From positions 23,575,879 to 23,639,878 of the forward strand of contig CAJQUN010000003.1 in assembly GCA_907163345.1 (NCBI GenBank): DNA of 64,000 nt. The letters run 5' to 3'. Below the pieces are notes generated by a model. That model had not been told where the DNA came from. It was given only the letters and a program-made list of their open reading frames with translations, and did no database searches. This DNA comes from Haberlea rhodopensis (Eukaryota; Streptophyta; Magnoliopsida; Lamiales; Gesneriaceae). The position numbers and the translations under genes are program-made. Below, in pieces: positions 36,833 to 48,150 of the stretch (within the stretch, counting starts at the first letter, position 1; each line of letters begins with the position of its first letter).

Positions 36833-37145
36833 TAAAGCTTCATTGTGTGACACATTAATTTTATATCACGATAGTTGGTGCAACTCTGAATGTCACTCTT
36901 GTTCTTATAGATAGGGATTAGAGTACTCTCTCTCCATTCATTTGGAATTTTGTTATTCCTCCAAATCTTGTTCAATAGATCTATTAGTCATTTTATTCCC
37001 GTCGGTCCTAAACATCTCCATACTTCAATATGGATTCCATCAGGACCAACTTCTTTAGTGATTTCATTTTGTGGTTTGTACGGTTCATGATTTGTAGGGC
37101 TACTATCACGAATCATAGTCTCTGTATCTTGGGAACAAATTGTCA
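36833..37145 (-). pseudogene. LINE reverse transcriptase fragment, 5' part
   Basis: Minus-strand text reads VGPDGIHIEVWR, LIDLLNKIW, SPIYKNKSDIQ-like and MCHTMKL, the early RT motifs that should precede the fragment at 22935-23899. The break falls exactly at the outer solo LTR, so both pieces are one interrupted LINE copy. Confidence 0.8.
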
Positions 37146-37549
37146 TTGAAACCGTAAGCACCATTGAGGGGCAATATCATTTTAAGGACGAAGATTCCAA
37201 ATATCGCATCGACAAACGTTCTTTGGCCATCTTGTTACTTTACCTTTGTTTATCCCAAAGATAAATACGTTCCATACAAAATATCATACAATCTTAAAAC
37301 GATATTAGTAACAAATGGCTTCATCGTGTGGAACAACGACTTCTGTTCATCATGGAGAGATGCCCGAGTAGTTCAACTGAGCTGACTTCAAGAGATTGCA
37401 ACAAAAGGTGTTGCTTTACTTGACTACATTGAGTTTGGCAAGATTCTTAACCGATGATACTCCTAAGGTGGAATAATAAAAAAAATGACTCCCAAAATAG
37501 GGCTGCAATTTATGCTTGGAACCAAAGCGACTTCTTTTGTAAGAATTAC

Positions 37550-38680
37550 TGATGAGATTATTCCTTCCGCAAGCGCACGGTTGTCAAGTTTTAGTATAAA
37601 GAGATGTTGAACCCACATAGATTGATTATGAAGTTATATATAAGTACTGAATTAAAATAATCTTCGATTTATCTAGATAATCGAATAATTGAGTTGTTTT
37701 ATGCAATTAATAAAAATTAATTAAACTACCAATGATCAAATTTGAGTTGGAAAAATCAATTAGAGACGAATTCTAGGAGTTCAATTTTCCTTGTTCATCC
37801 ACTACAATTATCATTCATTGATCTAAATATTATGGATTTTCCTAGTTTACTAGCCGAGAATTCTTATTTATTTTCTACTCCCTCTCTCGGTGTTAAGCAG
37901 AAGTAATCATCACACACCAATCTTGATATCTCTATCTAAGATTAAATATCAAACAATTGAAATCACACAGTGATTCCTTTAACGATTTCTATGGAGTTAT
38001 AGGCCTCTCGAACTCTATAAACTTCCACGATATGAATCCCTTCTATCATATTCACAACCCCCTCTCTCGAGTGATAGATTACAAATATATCATCATTCGA
38101 TCTATGACCAGTATATCAATAGCATTAAGAACAAGGAAACACAAATAAACCATATGGAAATCCAAATATATCAATCAAATCATAATAAGCGTAGTTTCAA
38201 AACAAGCTACATCGTTCTCCTAGAAAAATAAAAGTTAGTTCATAATAGAATGAGATAAACACATAAACATGTTTAAACAATCCATAAAACCAAATAAAAG
38301 TTAGAAATACAAAATGATTTATAAGATATTCTTCGTTCTCAGATGAACGCCTCCGTCTCGGGATAAAATCTCCACTTTTTACTCTAAGCTGTCGTCTTCT
38401 CTTTTTCTCCTCTTCAAAACCTAGTTTTTTTATGATGGTGAATCCCCAATAATACTCAAAAATCACCCATAAATACCCCTAGAATCCGAGTGCATCAGAT
38501 AAGGAAGGTAGGAAAAGTTTCCAAAACTCTAGCGGTGTATTTACGCCTCGGATACTGGCGTAATTACGCAGTTGATGTGCTAAAATCCTGGCCTTCCGCA
38601 TAGCTGGTGTATTTATACCTCATTGCAGACGTATTTATGCTTGACATGGCATATTTACGCCTCAGAATGGCGTAGTACAT
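37550..38680 (-). repeat. 3' LTR of the Athila-type element, incomplete
   Basis: Aligns with 41988 to about 43060. The part corresponding to 43060-43315 is absent, so the internal deletion or rearrangement also removed the LTR start on the minus strand. The palindrome array lies at about 38530-38675. Confidence 0.75.
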
Positions 38681-39197
38681 GTCATTCGATTTTTTTTTTC
38701 ATTAAGCTCAAGGGGGTTACTAAGGAATAAATGATGTTATTAGGTGGCTCGAAATGCTCAACCTATTCAAAAATCGCCTAAGTCATTCCTAAGTCATATA
38801 ACGTCTGTATTTCACCTCGAAGGTACTCAAACAAGTTCTAGACTATTCCCAATTCACATTCAAATTGTATGATTTGACTATTGTGCTCGATTATCGTCTC
38901 AAAACCAGAATGTAAACAATGATAATTCCAAGAATTATTGAATGGAACTCTACAATAGATATGCAATTCATTCAAGTCCCATTCTTTTACTGTTAGGCTC
39001 AAAATGGCTACTATGGTAGTTTATATCAATGAATAGAGGCTCAAATCAATTCCAAGGTCTTATGTCATTTATATGCTCACTTAAATCACATGTAGCTTAA
39101 ATTGACAATCAATTGAATGATAAAATCATAAGATCCACCAAAATAGATAACTAAATTTTCAAAATTTTCACAATTAAGCGTCAATTCTCATCATTGA

Positions 39198-39500
39198 CCC
39201 CCTAAACTTAAGGTTGTGCATTGTCCTCAATGTACTGAACCGAGAAAAATAAGAACAACGCACATGCATGTGACGACAATCATCAGTAGTCATCGTTCTT
39301 CTCATCATCCTGGTCATGGGCTAGCGTGGAAACTTCGTTGGCTATGATGTTCGAGACCTATAAAGGAGATGACTTTGCGGCACGAATTGCATCCTAAAAA
39401 TAAAATTTAAAAGAATCAACAAAACAAAAAAATTAAAGGATATAAAACTTGGGTTGCCTCCCAAGAAGCGCTTTGTTTAAAGTCGTCAGCCAGACTTTGC
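39198..39500 (-). other. Post-integrase untranslated region of the Athila-type element
   Basis: Minus-strand motifs TTTAGGGGGTCAATGATG (about 39195-39215) and CTTCTTGGGAGGCAACCC (about 39450-39475) are ones I associate with the stretch after pol in Athila-like elements. They sit directly next to the protease gene here. The 38690-39195 stretch is AT-rich and not further identified. Confidence 0.5.
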
Positions 39501-39576
39501 GGCACTTTCAACAATTTGTTGCTCGTTGTTGGAGGGAGGGTCGTGCCTGCTTTTTACTCTCCACACTTGCTTGAAT

Positions 39577-40095
39577 TTATCTCTCTTCTTCTTTAGCTTC
39601 TTCACAACTTTTCTGACAGTAGTGACCACTTTTGTGCAGCTTTCCAGTCATATCAATCTTGCAATACTGTTCAACTCTCTCGGTTGTCGGCATTTGCACC
39701 TTCTTACAATCCTTAGGCTTCTCCATGACATGTGAGGTGGTAGTCATTTTAAATATATTAAAAATGACTTTTTCATCTTCAACCTGCATTGATAGCTCAC
39801 CCATTTTTACATCTATTTTCGTTTCTCTCGTAGCCAAGAACGGTCGTCCCAAGATTAGTGGCATCTCCTCGTCCTCTTGTATATCGAGAATAATGAAGTC
39901 TGCTGGAAGGTACAATTTTCCCACTTTCACTAACACATCTTCCATTCTACCGTGGGGGTATGTGAGAGACCTATCCACCATTTGCAGTGTGATGTTGGTT
40001 GGTTTCGCCCCAAGTCCTAATTTCCTGAAAACAGATAGAGGCATTAAATTTATACCAGCTCCAAGATCACATAAAGCTTTAAAAGAAACTACCAA
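39577..40095 (-). pseudogene. Athila-type aspartic protease region
   Basis: Reads ALCDLGAGINLMPLSVFRKL, with the retroviral-type active site as DLGAGIN, then DFIILDIQEDEEMPLILGRPFLAT, the conserved protease C-terminal part of Athila-type polyproteins. In many Athila-like copies the active site also reads DLGASIN. The frame ends at 39577 without entering RT. Confidence 0.8.
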
Positions 40096-40526
40096 TAATA
40101 CAAGGGATAGTAAAACTCCCTGGATCTTTTAATTTCAGTGGCAGCTTCTTTTGAAGGATTGCACTACATTCCTCAATCAGATTCACTGTCTCAAAGTCAT
40201 TGAGCTTTCTCTTCTCACATCCTAATGAATGTTGCATAATTGGGCATTTGTTGCAAAGCGTCGGCAAAAGGAATGTTGATATGAATTTTCTTGAAAATTT
40301 CCAAGAACTTTGCAAACTGATCGTCTATTGCCTTCTTCTTGAAGCGTTGAGGATATGGAAGAGTATGCCATTGGAGGTTTCACGGGTTAAGTGTCAGATG
40401 CTCTGGAATTGATTCCTTAGGTTGCACGACCGAAATGTGTATCTTCTCCATGGGTGTATCATCAATGTGCACTGGTTCAGTTTCTCCAATATCCGTTCCA
40501 CTTTTCAAGGTAATGACATGACACTG

Positions 40527-41748
40527 TTATTTTGGATTCACCTCAGTATTACTCAAAAAACTCCCCCTCTGCTGCTGATGTACAGCTATTGCGATCTGAC
40601 CAATTTGTACTTCTAAAGATTTCATTGTGGCATCCAAATTGTTCTTATGAATCTCAATAGTGTTCAGCCTTGTCTCATTATGCTCAAACCTTTTGGATGA
40701 TTCAGTTACAAAAGTACCAACTAAATCTTCAAAATACGGCTTACTTTCATTTTTCTGAGGTGCATATCCAGGAGGCAGGTTCAAAGCATTCTTGTTATTG
40801 GCATAGGAAAACTTCTCATGATTTTGGTATCCAGGATGGTATTGGTTAGGCACAGGATTACCTCGATAGTTTTTGGGATACTTATTGTTCACGAATTGAG
40901 CTTGCTCTTGATTCGCTTCCTTTGACAACACGATTCCAGCTGCAGCTGATTCAATAGTTGGTTGTGCTCCTTGCTTGCTCAGAGCTGCTACCTGCATGGT
41001 TAGTGCAGATAATTGTGCAGAAAGTACACTGAAAGATCAACCTCATACATACCTATGGGTTTCCTCACCATGGCTCGCTCACTGTGCCACCGGAAATTGT
41101 TAGCTGACATTTCCTCAAGCAAATCAAAAGCATCATCTGCAGTCTTAGCAAATAGTGGTCATCTTATTGCACCATCCACAATAATCCTAGTTGGCCCATT
41201 CAAAACATTGTAAAATTACTGGATTTACACCTAGTTCTCATAGTTGTGTTGTGGGCACCTCCTCAATAAATCCTTAAATCGCTCACATGACTCATAGAGC
41301 TGTTCAGAATCAATTTGCCCAAACGTACTGATTTCATTCTACAATTGGGCTGACTTAGCTGGCGGAAAGAATTTTGAGAGAAATGTTGATGCCATGTCTG
41401 CCCATGTACAAAAACCACCATCTGGAAGAGATTGTAGCCAGTTCTTTGCATGGTCCCTAAGAGAGAAAGTGAACAAACGCATCCTTACAGTGTCTTCTGG
41501 AGCACCATTCATTTTCACAATATCAGTTATCTCCAAAAACATTCTCAGATGTAAGTTGTGGTCTTCAACAGCGGAACCACCAAATTGATTCTGCTGCACC
41601 ATACTTATCAATGCATGCTTAAGTTTGAAGTTGTTGGCATTGATCTTCTGGCGAGGTGGTTCGTTGGTTTGAAATAGTGTCTGATGGCCATTTGAGGTTT
41701 GACATTTACTTGTGGAGGTGGTTCGTTGTTGTCTCTGTTCATAGCCAT
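40527..41748 (-). pseudogene. Athila-type gag
   Basis: Starts at the minus-strand ATG at 41748 (MAMNRDNNEPPPQVNVKPQM) and soon shifts frame. The core at 41611-41339 (LHLRMFLEITDIVKMNG, MRLFTFSLRDHAKNWLQSLP, FLSKFFPPAK) is the retrotransposon gag domain. The C-terminal region at 40997-40527 contains NLPPGYAPQ, FEDLVGTFVTESSKRFEHNE and ATMKSLEVQIGQIA, then QQRGSFLSNTEVNPK, typical of Athila gag. Several breaks lie between these parts. Confidence 0.82.
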
Positions 41749-41960
41749 TGTTATTAACTCTTCCCTTCTCGTTTTTCTCAATCTTCTTGTAGTTCTCTCG
41801 ATCTCAGGATAAAAAAAACAGCGATTCTGGAGTTGTATATTTTAGCATTCACTACAAAAGTCCAGAGAAAACAAAAAGCGATTCAAAGTAAAAAAAAAAT
41901 TAAAAGCTCTAAATTAAAACCAAGATTAATTGGTACGTTATCAGATTGTACTAAATAAAA

Positions 41961-41981
41961 CAATCCCCGGCAACGGCGCCA
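41961..41981 (-). other. Primer-binding site, tRNA-Asp type
   Basis: On the minus strand TGGCGCCGTTGCCGGGGATTG starts 6 bases inside the LTR end (41988). The assignment to tRNA-Asp is from memory of Athila elements. Confidence 0.8.
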
Positions 41982-41987
41982 AAAACT

Positions 41988-43315
41988 TGATGAGATTATT
42001 TCTTTCGCAAGCGCACGGTTGTCAAGTTTTAAACAAATGTCGAACCCACAGAGATTGATTATGAAGTTATCTATGTACTGAATTAAAATAATATTCGATT
42101 TATCTAGAAAATCAAACAGTTGAGTTGTTTTATGCAATTTAATAAAAAAATCAATTAAACTTCCAATGATCAAATTTGAGTTGGAAAAATCAATTAGAGA
42201 CGAATTCTAGAAGTTCGATTTCACTTGTTCATCCACTACACTTATCATTCATTGATCTCAATATTATGGATTTTCCTAGTTTACTAGCCGAAAATTATTA
42301 TTTATTTTCTACTCCATCTCTCTAGTGTTAAGCAGAAGTAATCATCTAACACCAATCTTGATATCTCTATCTAAGATTAAATATCAAACAATTGAAATTG
42401 CACAGTATTTCATTTAACAACTTCTATGGAGTTAGGCCTCTCGAACTCTATCAACTTTCATGATATGAATCTCTTCTATTCTATTCACAACCCCCTCTCT
42501 CGAGTGATAGATTATAAATATATCATCATTCAATCTATGGCCAGTAGATCAAAAACATTAAGAACAAGGAAACACAAATAAACCATATGGAAATCCAAAT
42601 ACCGTTCTCCTAGAAAAATAAAGTAGTTCATGATAGAATGATATAAACACGTAGACACGTTTAAACAATCCATAAAACTAAATAAAATTTATATCTACAA
42701 AACGATTTAGAAGCTATCTTCGTTCTCAGATGAACGCCTCCGTCTCGTGATGAAATCTCCACTTTTTGCTCCGAGCCGTCGTCCCTATTTTCTCCTCTTC
42801 AAAACCTAGTTTTTTTTTTGATGGTGAATCCCCAATAATACTAAAAAAATCGCCCATAAAAGCCCTAGAATCTGAGTGTATCAGATAAGGAATGTAGGAA
42901 AAGTTTCCAAAACTCTGGCGGTGTATTTACGCCTCGGATGCTGGCGTAATTACGTCATTGATGTGCTAAAATCATGGTCTCCCACATAGCTAGCGTATTT
43001 ACGCCTCATTACAGGCGTAGTTAGGCCTGCTTTAATTCTCCACAATTTTGATTGTCGTAGACTTGACGTATATACGTCCCATGACAGGCGTATTTACGCA
43101 TATATCTTGAGTGGAAATTTGAGGCCTTGTCATCAATACACCATTTTGATCCGCTTTTGCACCCTTTTAGTCCACAAAACCATGTAGTTACCTGGATTCC
43201 TACAAGACGCGACAAAGCAATATCAAAACGCATAATTCTGATCGAAAATCCAACATCAATCCAAACGAATTCAAAGAAATAATAAGTGCAAAAACGCATT
43301 TATCAATGACAGTCT
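41988..43315 (-). repeat. 5' LTR of the Athila-type element
   Basis: 1328 bp, complete, sharing start, end and internal boxes with the solo LTR at 9622-11037. The palindrome array (GGCGTATTTACGCC-type variants) spans about 42912-43100. Confidence 0.88.
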
Positions 43316-43840
43316 AAACGGGTTAGACAATAGATTATACAATGTTTATTGCCTTCTCAAAACCGCAAAAAAATTGTGGGAATTTTTTGGAAAGGAAATA
43401 TAAAATTAATTGTTGTACAGTTCTTGGATTTCAGTTGGTTGACGCCAAGCCAGTTATGGCCCAAGTGAAATATTTACAAGTTATCTTGCATGATATCCAT
43501 GCGGAGGGAATGAGTCTAAGTGATTCATTCCAATTTGCCGCTATGATTGAAAAGTTGTCTGCTATGTGGAAGGACTTTAAGAATTATCTCAGATTAAGCG
43601 TATATGAGTTTTGAAGACCTTGCGGTTTGTCTGTAAATCGAGGAGGACAACAAGACGTCCGAGAGTGAACGCGGTAGGTACCAAATGGAAGCAATTGCTA
43701 ACTTGGATGAACAACATACTGGAACAAAGTGGAAGTTTGGCGGTATGACCTCCAAAAGTGGACATGCAAAAAATTCAAGGGAAAGTACTATAGATGTGGA
43801 AAACATAACCATCTAGCCAAGGATTGTCACAACAAATAGA

Positions 43841-45430
43841 TAATCAAGGGAAGACAAAATATCAAGTCAATATAACTAAAGAAACAAAATGTCAGATGGT
43901 TTATCTGATCGCATGCTTACCGCTTGATTAATATTTTGAATTTGACAATGTTTGTATGAAATAAACTTAGTGTTTGAAAAAAAAGGTTATATGAATAGTC
44001 TTTTTCGATTGAATGTGATGGCGATTTTACGTCAATAAAAGTAATAATTATTTATTACTTATTTGATCGAATCATATGATTTGTGGCTTTATTGTTTAAA
44101 TCATATAAATCATAATTCACTACGCAAATTTGTAATGTTAAAATTATTGATTTCTGTGAATGTTAACTTAAAACATAATTGTGGTCTTGTGTAGGATAAG
44201 TTAACAAATTGTCTTTTCATTTGGTGAAAGAAATATAATATCTCTAAAAGTGATTCACAATAATGCTTGTCATCGAAAGCTTGTGCAAACTAAAGGTGTG
44301 GAAAAAACAATGTGTTACTTTATTGATTTTGCACAAAATATTGTTATGGCTATTTGTTACGAAGCAAAGACGAGATCGTAGAAGTGTTTGAACAATAAGA
44401 GAAGGAGGTTGAAAACGAATTAAGCAAATGAGTTTGCTATGAAGAATTGTGAGTTGATTCTATTTGTGTTGTCTAAACATTTTACGCTTAAGACATGAAT
44501 TTGCAAGTTATTAAATCTTGAATTCAAGTCTTCTAAGATCTGTACACTTGAAATATAAATAGTGAATCGAATGCCGCAATTATTTATAATAGGCGTTGTT
44601 CTCTCTTAAATTTGATTATATTTGAATTTTCTAAGCATTATACGCTTAAAGCTAGATCTTGTACGGCATAAAATCTTGAATTCGAGTTTCGTAAGTTTGT
44701 ACGCTTAAAATGCAAATAGTGGATCTTATTCGATAGTATTGTCCAAGTTTCAAATTGTGTTAGCAAGCGCGCTTAAATAAAAAATTTGCAAGAAATGAAA
44801 TCTTGAATTTTGATTTAAAATTTATAATGCTTAGAATTTTAAAGTTGGAAGTTGAATGCAAAATTAATCTTGATAAGCTTGAGACTACCCAAAATTTTTG
44901 GGGAAGCAATTCTATTTGATCAACCACATTCTAAGTAACACACTTAGGCAATGACGAAAAATCCTTACGAGTTAAGGACAAATTTTCATATCAACAAGTG
45001 TCAAAATAATGACATGATAAATTTGACAAAACCATATTATCAAAACAAGTATGACAAATGTGACACATGAAAAATATGTAAGTATACTCATTATGTGAAG
45101 CAATATAGATATCGGCAAAACAATGAAGAAATGTTGTTGAAACATTTTTTTGATGCTGCAATGTCAAAATTGGAATTGAAGTTTCCAAGACAAATTCTCA
45201 TGTTTAATTCCAGTCTCAAATTTTTAACCTTTACACTTAAAATTAAAGTTTGTAAGAAATAAAATCTTGAACTTTGATTTTCGAAGAATAATTACGCTTA
45301 AAATTTGAATTGTGAATTAAATCGAGAATTGATTATAGTTTCAAATTTGTAAGTTATAACGCTTAGAATTCAAAACTCAAGATATTCTGATATAAATTAG
45401 ATATCTGACAAAAAATAGTTATGTGTTAAC
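43841..45430. other. AT-rich region with a diverged tandem array
   Basis: No gene. From about 44480 to 45400 a unit recurs with the pattern ACGCTTAAA...TTGCAAG..A.TAAATCTTGAATT..GATTTTC.AAG, with recognisable copies near 44483, 44641, 44770 and 45232. The irregular spacing suggests an old array with losses or insertions. It follows the copia gag fragment, but no copia pol is visible. Confidence 0.55.
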
Positions 45431-45719
45431 CATTGTGTTGGGTTTTAGGAACCCGAATAATCTTGGTTTTGATGTTAACAAAACTTGTTATTGTGTTGCT
45501 AACATATTTCATCAAGTGTGCAGTTCATAGATCATAACTTAGAAGTTTGATGAATTACAAAGAAGTAGCTTGAAAATATCAAGCTGGACCAAGTCTGAAA
45601 TCCTGGCAGAACGGATTGTTTCAATCATATCTCATAGCTCGGATATCGAAATGGCGTGCTTCCAAAGATATTGAACAGCCAACTTAAAATACTAAAAGTC
45701 ATATTTCACAACAGATTGG

Positions 45720-46190
45720 CTAGTTCGAATGTTATCAAGGAGAAAAGACGCCTGCAAGATCGAGCTGAACCGCGAAGAAACAGCAAGCTGTTTCAGCAAG
45801 CAACTGTCAGTCTGGTGGTCATAACTCTCAGCTCGCTTATCGGAACGGAACGATTCAGTATGGGTTGGAAAGCTACAACAAAGATCTACAAGTCATATTT
45901 TGAAGTGAAAGACTGAATCGGACGTTACGATGGCCAAAGTCTTCTGCAAGTCACGCCATGTGACGCCTGTAAGATCGAGCTGTTACAGCAAAGTCCCTGT
46001 CAGTCTGGTGGGCATAACTATTAGCTCGCTTATCGGAACGGAACGATTCAGTATGGGTTGTAAAGCTAAGACAAATATCTACAAGTCATCTTTGGAAGTG
46101 AAAGACTGAATCGGATATTAAGATGGCCAAAAAGCTTCTGCAAGTCACGACATGTGCTGCTGCATCCAGCAAACAGACAGCAGGAGCATC
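45720..46190. repeat. 193-bp tandem repeats in the solo LTR
   Basis: GTCAGTCTGGTGG.CATAACT..AGCTCGCTTATCGGAACGG-type text starts at 45806 and again at 45999, a period of 193 bp. A weaker third copy begins near 46190. Each unit also contains GATCGAGCTG and GTGAAAGACTGAATCGGA. Confidence 0.8.
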
Positions 46191-46375
46191 GCCTCGTATT
46201 TCGAGCATAACTCTCTCATACAAACTCGAAATTGAGCGATTATTGATTTCGTGGAAAGCTAAGAGAAAGGGCTACAACTTTCATGTGGATCACTTTGCCC
46301 AGAAATCAAAGCATGAAGAGTTACAAGCAACAGATCGAAGAGCAAGTTTATCAATCTGTTTTTGTATCAAGCTGA

Positions 46376-46490
46376 TTGTCCAGACTGATCCGGACCAGAC
46401 TGATCTGCCCGTGCTGATCTACCAGACTGATCTACCATGCTGATCCGGCCAGACTGATCTGCCCAAGCTGATCCGGCCAATCCGGTCCGA
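46376..46490. repeat. CAGACTGATC.G short repeats
   Basis: CCAGACTGATCYGSCC and GCTGATCCGGCCA alternate about five times. Similar ACAGATCAGACCG text occurs at the start of the LTR at 598. Confidence 0.7.
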
Positions 46491-47289
46491 AATACAAATA
46501 GCCCAGAAACCAGAATATGACCGTTGCAAGCTCGGGAATGGTGCAGAACCTTTTCCAACGGGCATATTCTTGTGTCTAACGTATATATCATTACTTGGGG
46601 CTATATATACATGATTTGGAAGCTCAATAACAGCTGATTGAAGATCAATACAAGCCTTCCAAAACAAACCCACTTGGGGTTCAATTGAGGAACTTAAAAG
46701 ACAAAAGTTGCTAAATGAAGAGCACTCCTCAAACCTTTGGCACCACTTACCTTGCTATATCAGATCTAGTTAGAGATCATTTGTGCCATATATATTCACT
46801 CTATTCATTGTATATGAGAGCTTAATAGATGAGTGAATATCATTGTAACGGTTGATGATTTATCATAATCGATGAGAGGTCTTTGTATGTGAGACATTAC
46901 AGAACATACATAGTTGAGTTGCTAGGAGTTCTAGTTGGATGGGGAACTCCCAACTGGATCGGGTTTGTACAACGGGATTGTATAAATCAAAGTCTTCTAG
47001 TGGAATCCTTCCATGAGATGGAAGAAGGGGAGACGTAGAAGGATTACACTACCTTCGAACTTCCATAAACAAATGCTTGTTTATTTACTTTAATTGCATA
47101 TCTTTAAAATGTCTTTCAAATGGTTAATCGGTTTTAGAGCGGGTTATGTCGAGTGCCGCTCGGTTTGTAACCGAGCTCGATATAATCTCTCGGTGCAATT
47201 ATTTCAAGAACACGAGCTATTGAAGCTCAAGTTAGTTGAACTCGGGTGTGGAATGGCAACCCACCCCCAGAATCGATCCTGACACATTG

Positions 47290-48073
47290 GTAATGCTGTT
47301 GTGTGATGAAAAATGAAACGGAGGAAACTTCTTAAACAAAATGTGTATAGCTCAATCTACTATGAATCTAGAATTCATAGCGCTAAACAAAGATGAGAAG
47401 ATGACGGGAGGTTCGATGTTTTTGTTAAGTGTAAATCTGTTATTGGCAAAGTAATAACAAAACCGCTATAACGAAAGACTCGAAATTCATAAATGATTAT
47501 GCATTTACTTTTGGAAATAACTCCATGTGGCTCCGTGTGGATTCAACCATGTTAAATCTTTTGTGTTGATTTCTTATATTGCTTTTCGTACGATTCATAG
47601 TTGCACGTTTCACCGTCCTTAAAAAGTACACTCGACCCAAAATTTTCTTGTTACAATAAGAGACTTCAAATATTAAATTCTAGCTTTTAAAAAATCATAG
47701 ATTCCAACTTCAAAACTCATAGTATGAAATATATCAATCCAAGTAATTTGGGCACGTTAATAAATTGTTAAAGCATTTTAACTAACATAGAGTATACTTC
47801 AAATCACATAATCTGATAAATAAATAAAAAATGCTGTTTAAAAACAAACAATATTAGGAATTAAATGCGAATGAATAAAATGGACACCTCTTGATGCATG
47901 GGAGCCAAGTGTATGGCAACCGCAATTCAAGTTACACCAATTTTTGTCTTTGACTTTCCCCTCAAATGACCTCATTTTTCGTCTAATATAGGAACCCAAA
48001 CTATAATATTCTTCTTATTATTTCATAATAATAAATAATGTTAATATTTTTTTATCATCATAATAAAAAAATC
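47290..48073. other. Intergenic, no gene seen
   Basis: AT-rich spacer between the solo LTR and the plastid rRNA fragment. I see no coding region or defined repeat. Confidence 0.5.
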
Positions 48074-48113
48074 CCGGTTAAGGTAACGACTTCGGGCATG
48101 GCCAGCTCCCATA

Positions 48114-48147
<34 letters not shown>

Positions 48148-48150
48148 AAT
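48074..48150 (-). other. Plastid 16S rRNA (rrn16) fragment, NUPT
   Basis: The reverse complement contains CCCGGGCCTTGTACACACCG and CTGGCCATGCCCGAAGTCG, the 3' part of plastid 16S rRNA around the decoding site (helix 44 start). The match ends abruptly on both sides in AT-rich nuclear sequence. At about 77 bp it is not a functional rRNA gene. Confidence 0.88.

Larger units (their letters stand above)
37550..43315 (-). mobile_element. Athila-type Ty3 derivative, gag-protease only (5.8 kb)
   Basis: The + strand edges are TGATGAGATTATT (37550) and CATTTATCA (43315), flanked by ATTAC (37545-37549) and ATGAC (43316-43320), a TSD with one mismatch. The primer site lies inside the right-hand LTR and reads TGGCGCCGTTGCCGGGGA on the minus strand (41961-41981). 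From memory this complements the 3' end of tRNA-Asp, as in Athila-like elements. Gag and protease are on the minus strand. Immediately after the protease comes text normally found downstream of integrase (ACTTTAAACAAAGCGCTTC, GGGAGGCAACCC, about 39450-39490), so RT, RNase H and integrase are missing. The left LTR copy lacks about the last 230 bp on the + strand. Confidence 0.85.
37315..43840 (+). pseudogene. Copia gag gene split by an Athila-type insertion
   Basis: Left part 37315-37549: ATG (MASSCGTTTSVHHGEMPE), then FKRLQQKVLLYLTTLSLARFL and WNQSDFFCKNY. Right part 43316-43840: SLNGLDNRLYNVYCLLKTAKKLW, a region matching the UBN2_2 gag domain, and a zinc knuckle (YRCGKHNHLAKDCHN, about 43785). 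The text joins properly only if 37550-43315 is removed. Stops and small shifts are present. No pol or LTRs of this copia element were recognised on either side. Confidence 0.8.
45436..47284 (+). mobile_element. Solo LTR of a second Sirevirus-type family
   Basis: TGTTGGGTTTTAGG...CGATCCTGACA, 1849 bp, flanked by a perfect TSD CATTG (45431-45435 and 47285-47289). It shares the box AGTCTTCTAGTGGAATCCTTCC...GGAAGAAGGGGAGACGTAG (about 46993-47040), and CCTTCGAACTTCCA after it, with the LTRs of the element at 598-12471. The rest differs, so it is a different family of the same lineage. No internal domain is present. Confidence 0.88.

Noticed and set aside
44480..45400. CRISPR-like array
   Set aside because: Units are diverged, spacing is irregular and the genome is a plant's. 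It is an ordinary decayed tandem repeat.
46367..46673. Minus-strand open frames rich in DQSGR repeats
   Set aside because: Translation of the CAGACTGATC repeats in the solo LTR.
48074..48150. Possible bacterial 16S rRNA gene or contamination
   Set aside because: The text is the plastid version, only about 77 bp long, and embedded in AT-rich plant DNA with retroelements. It is best explained as a nuclear plastid insertion.
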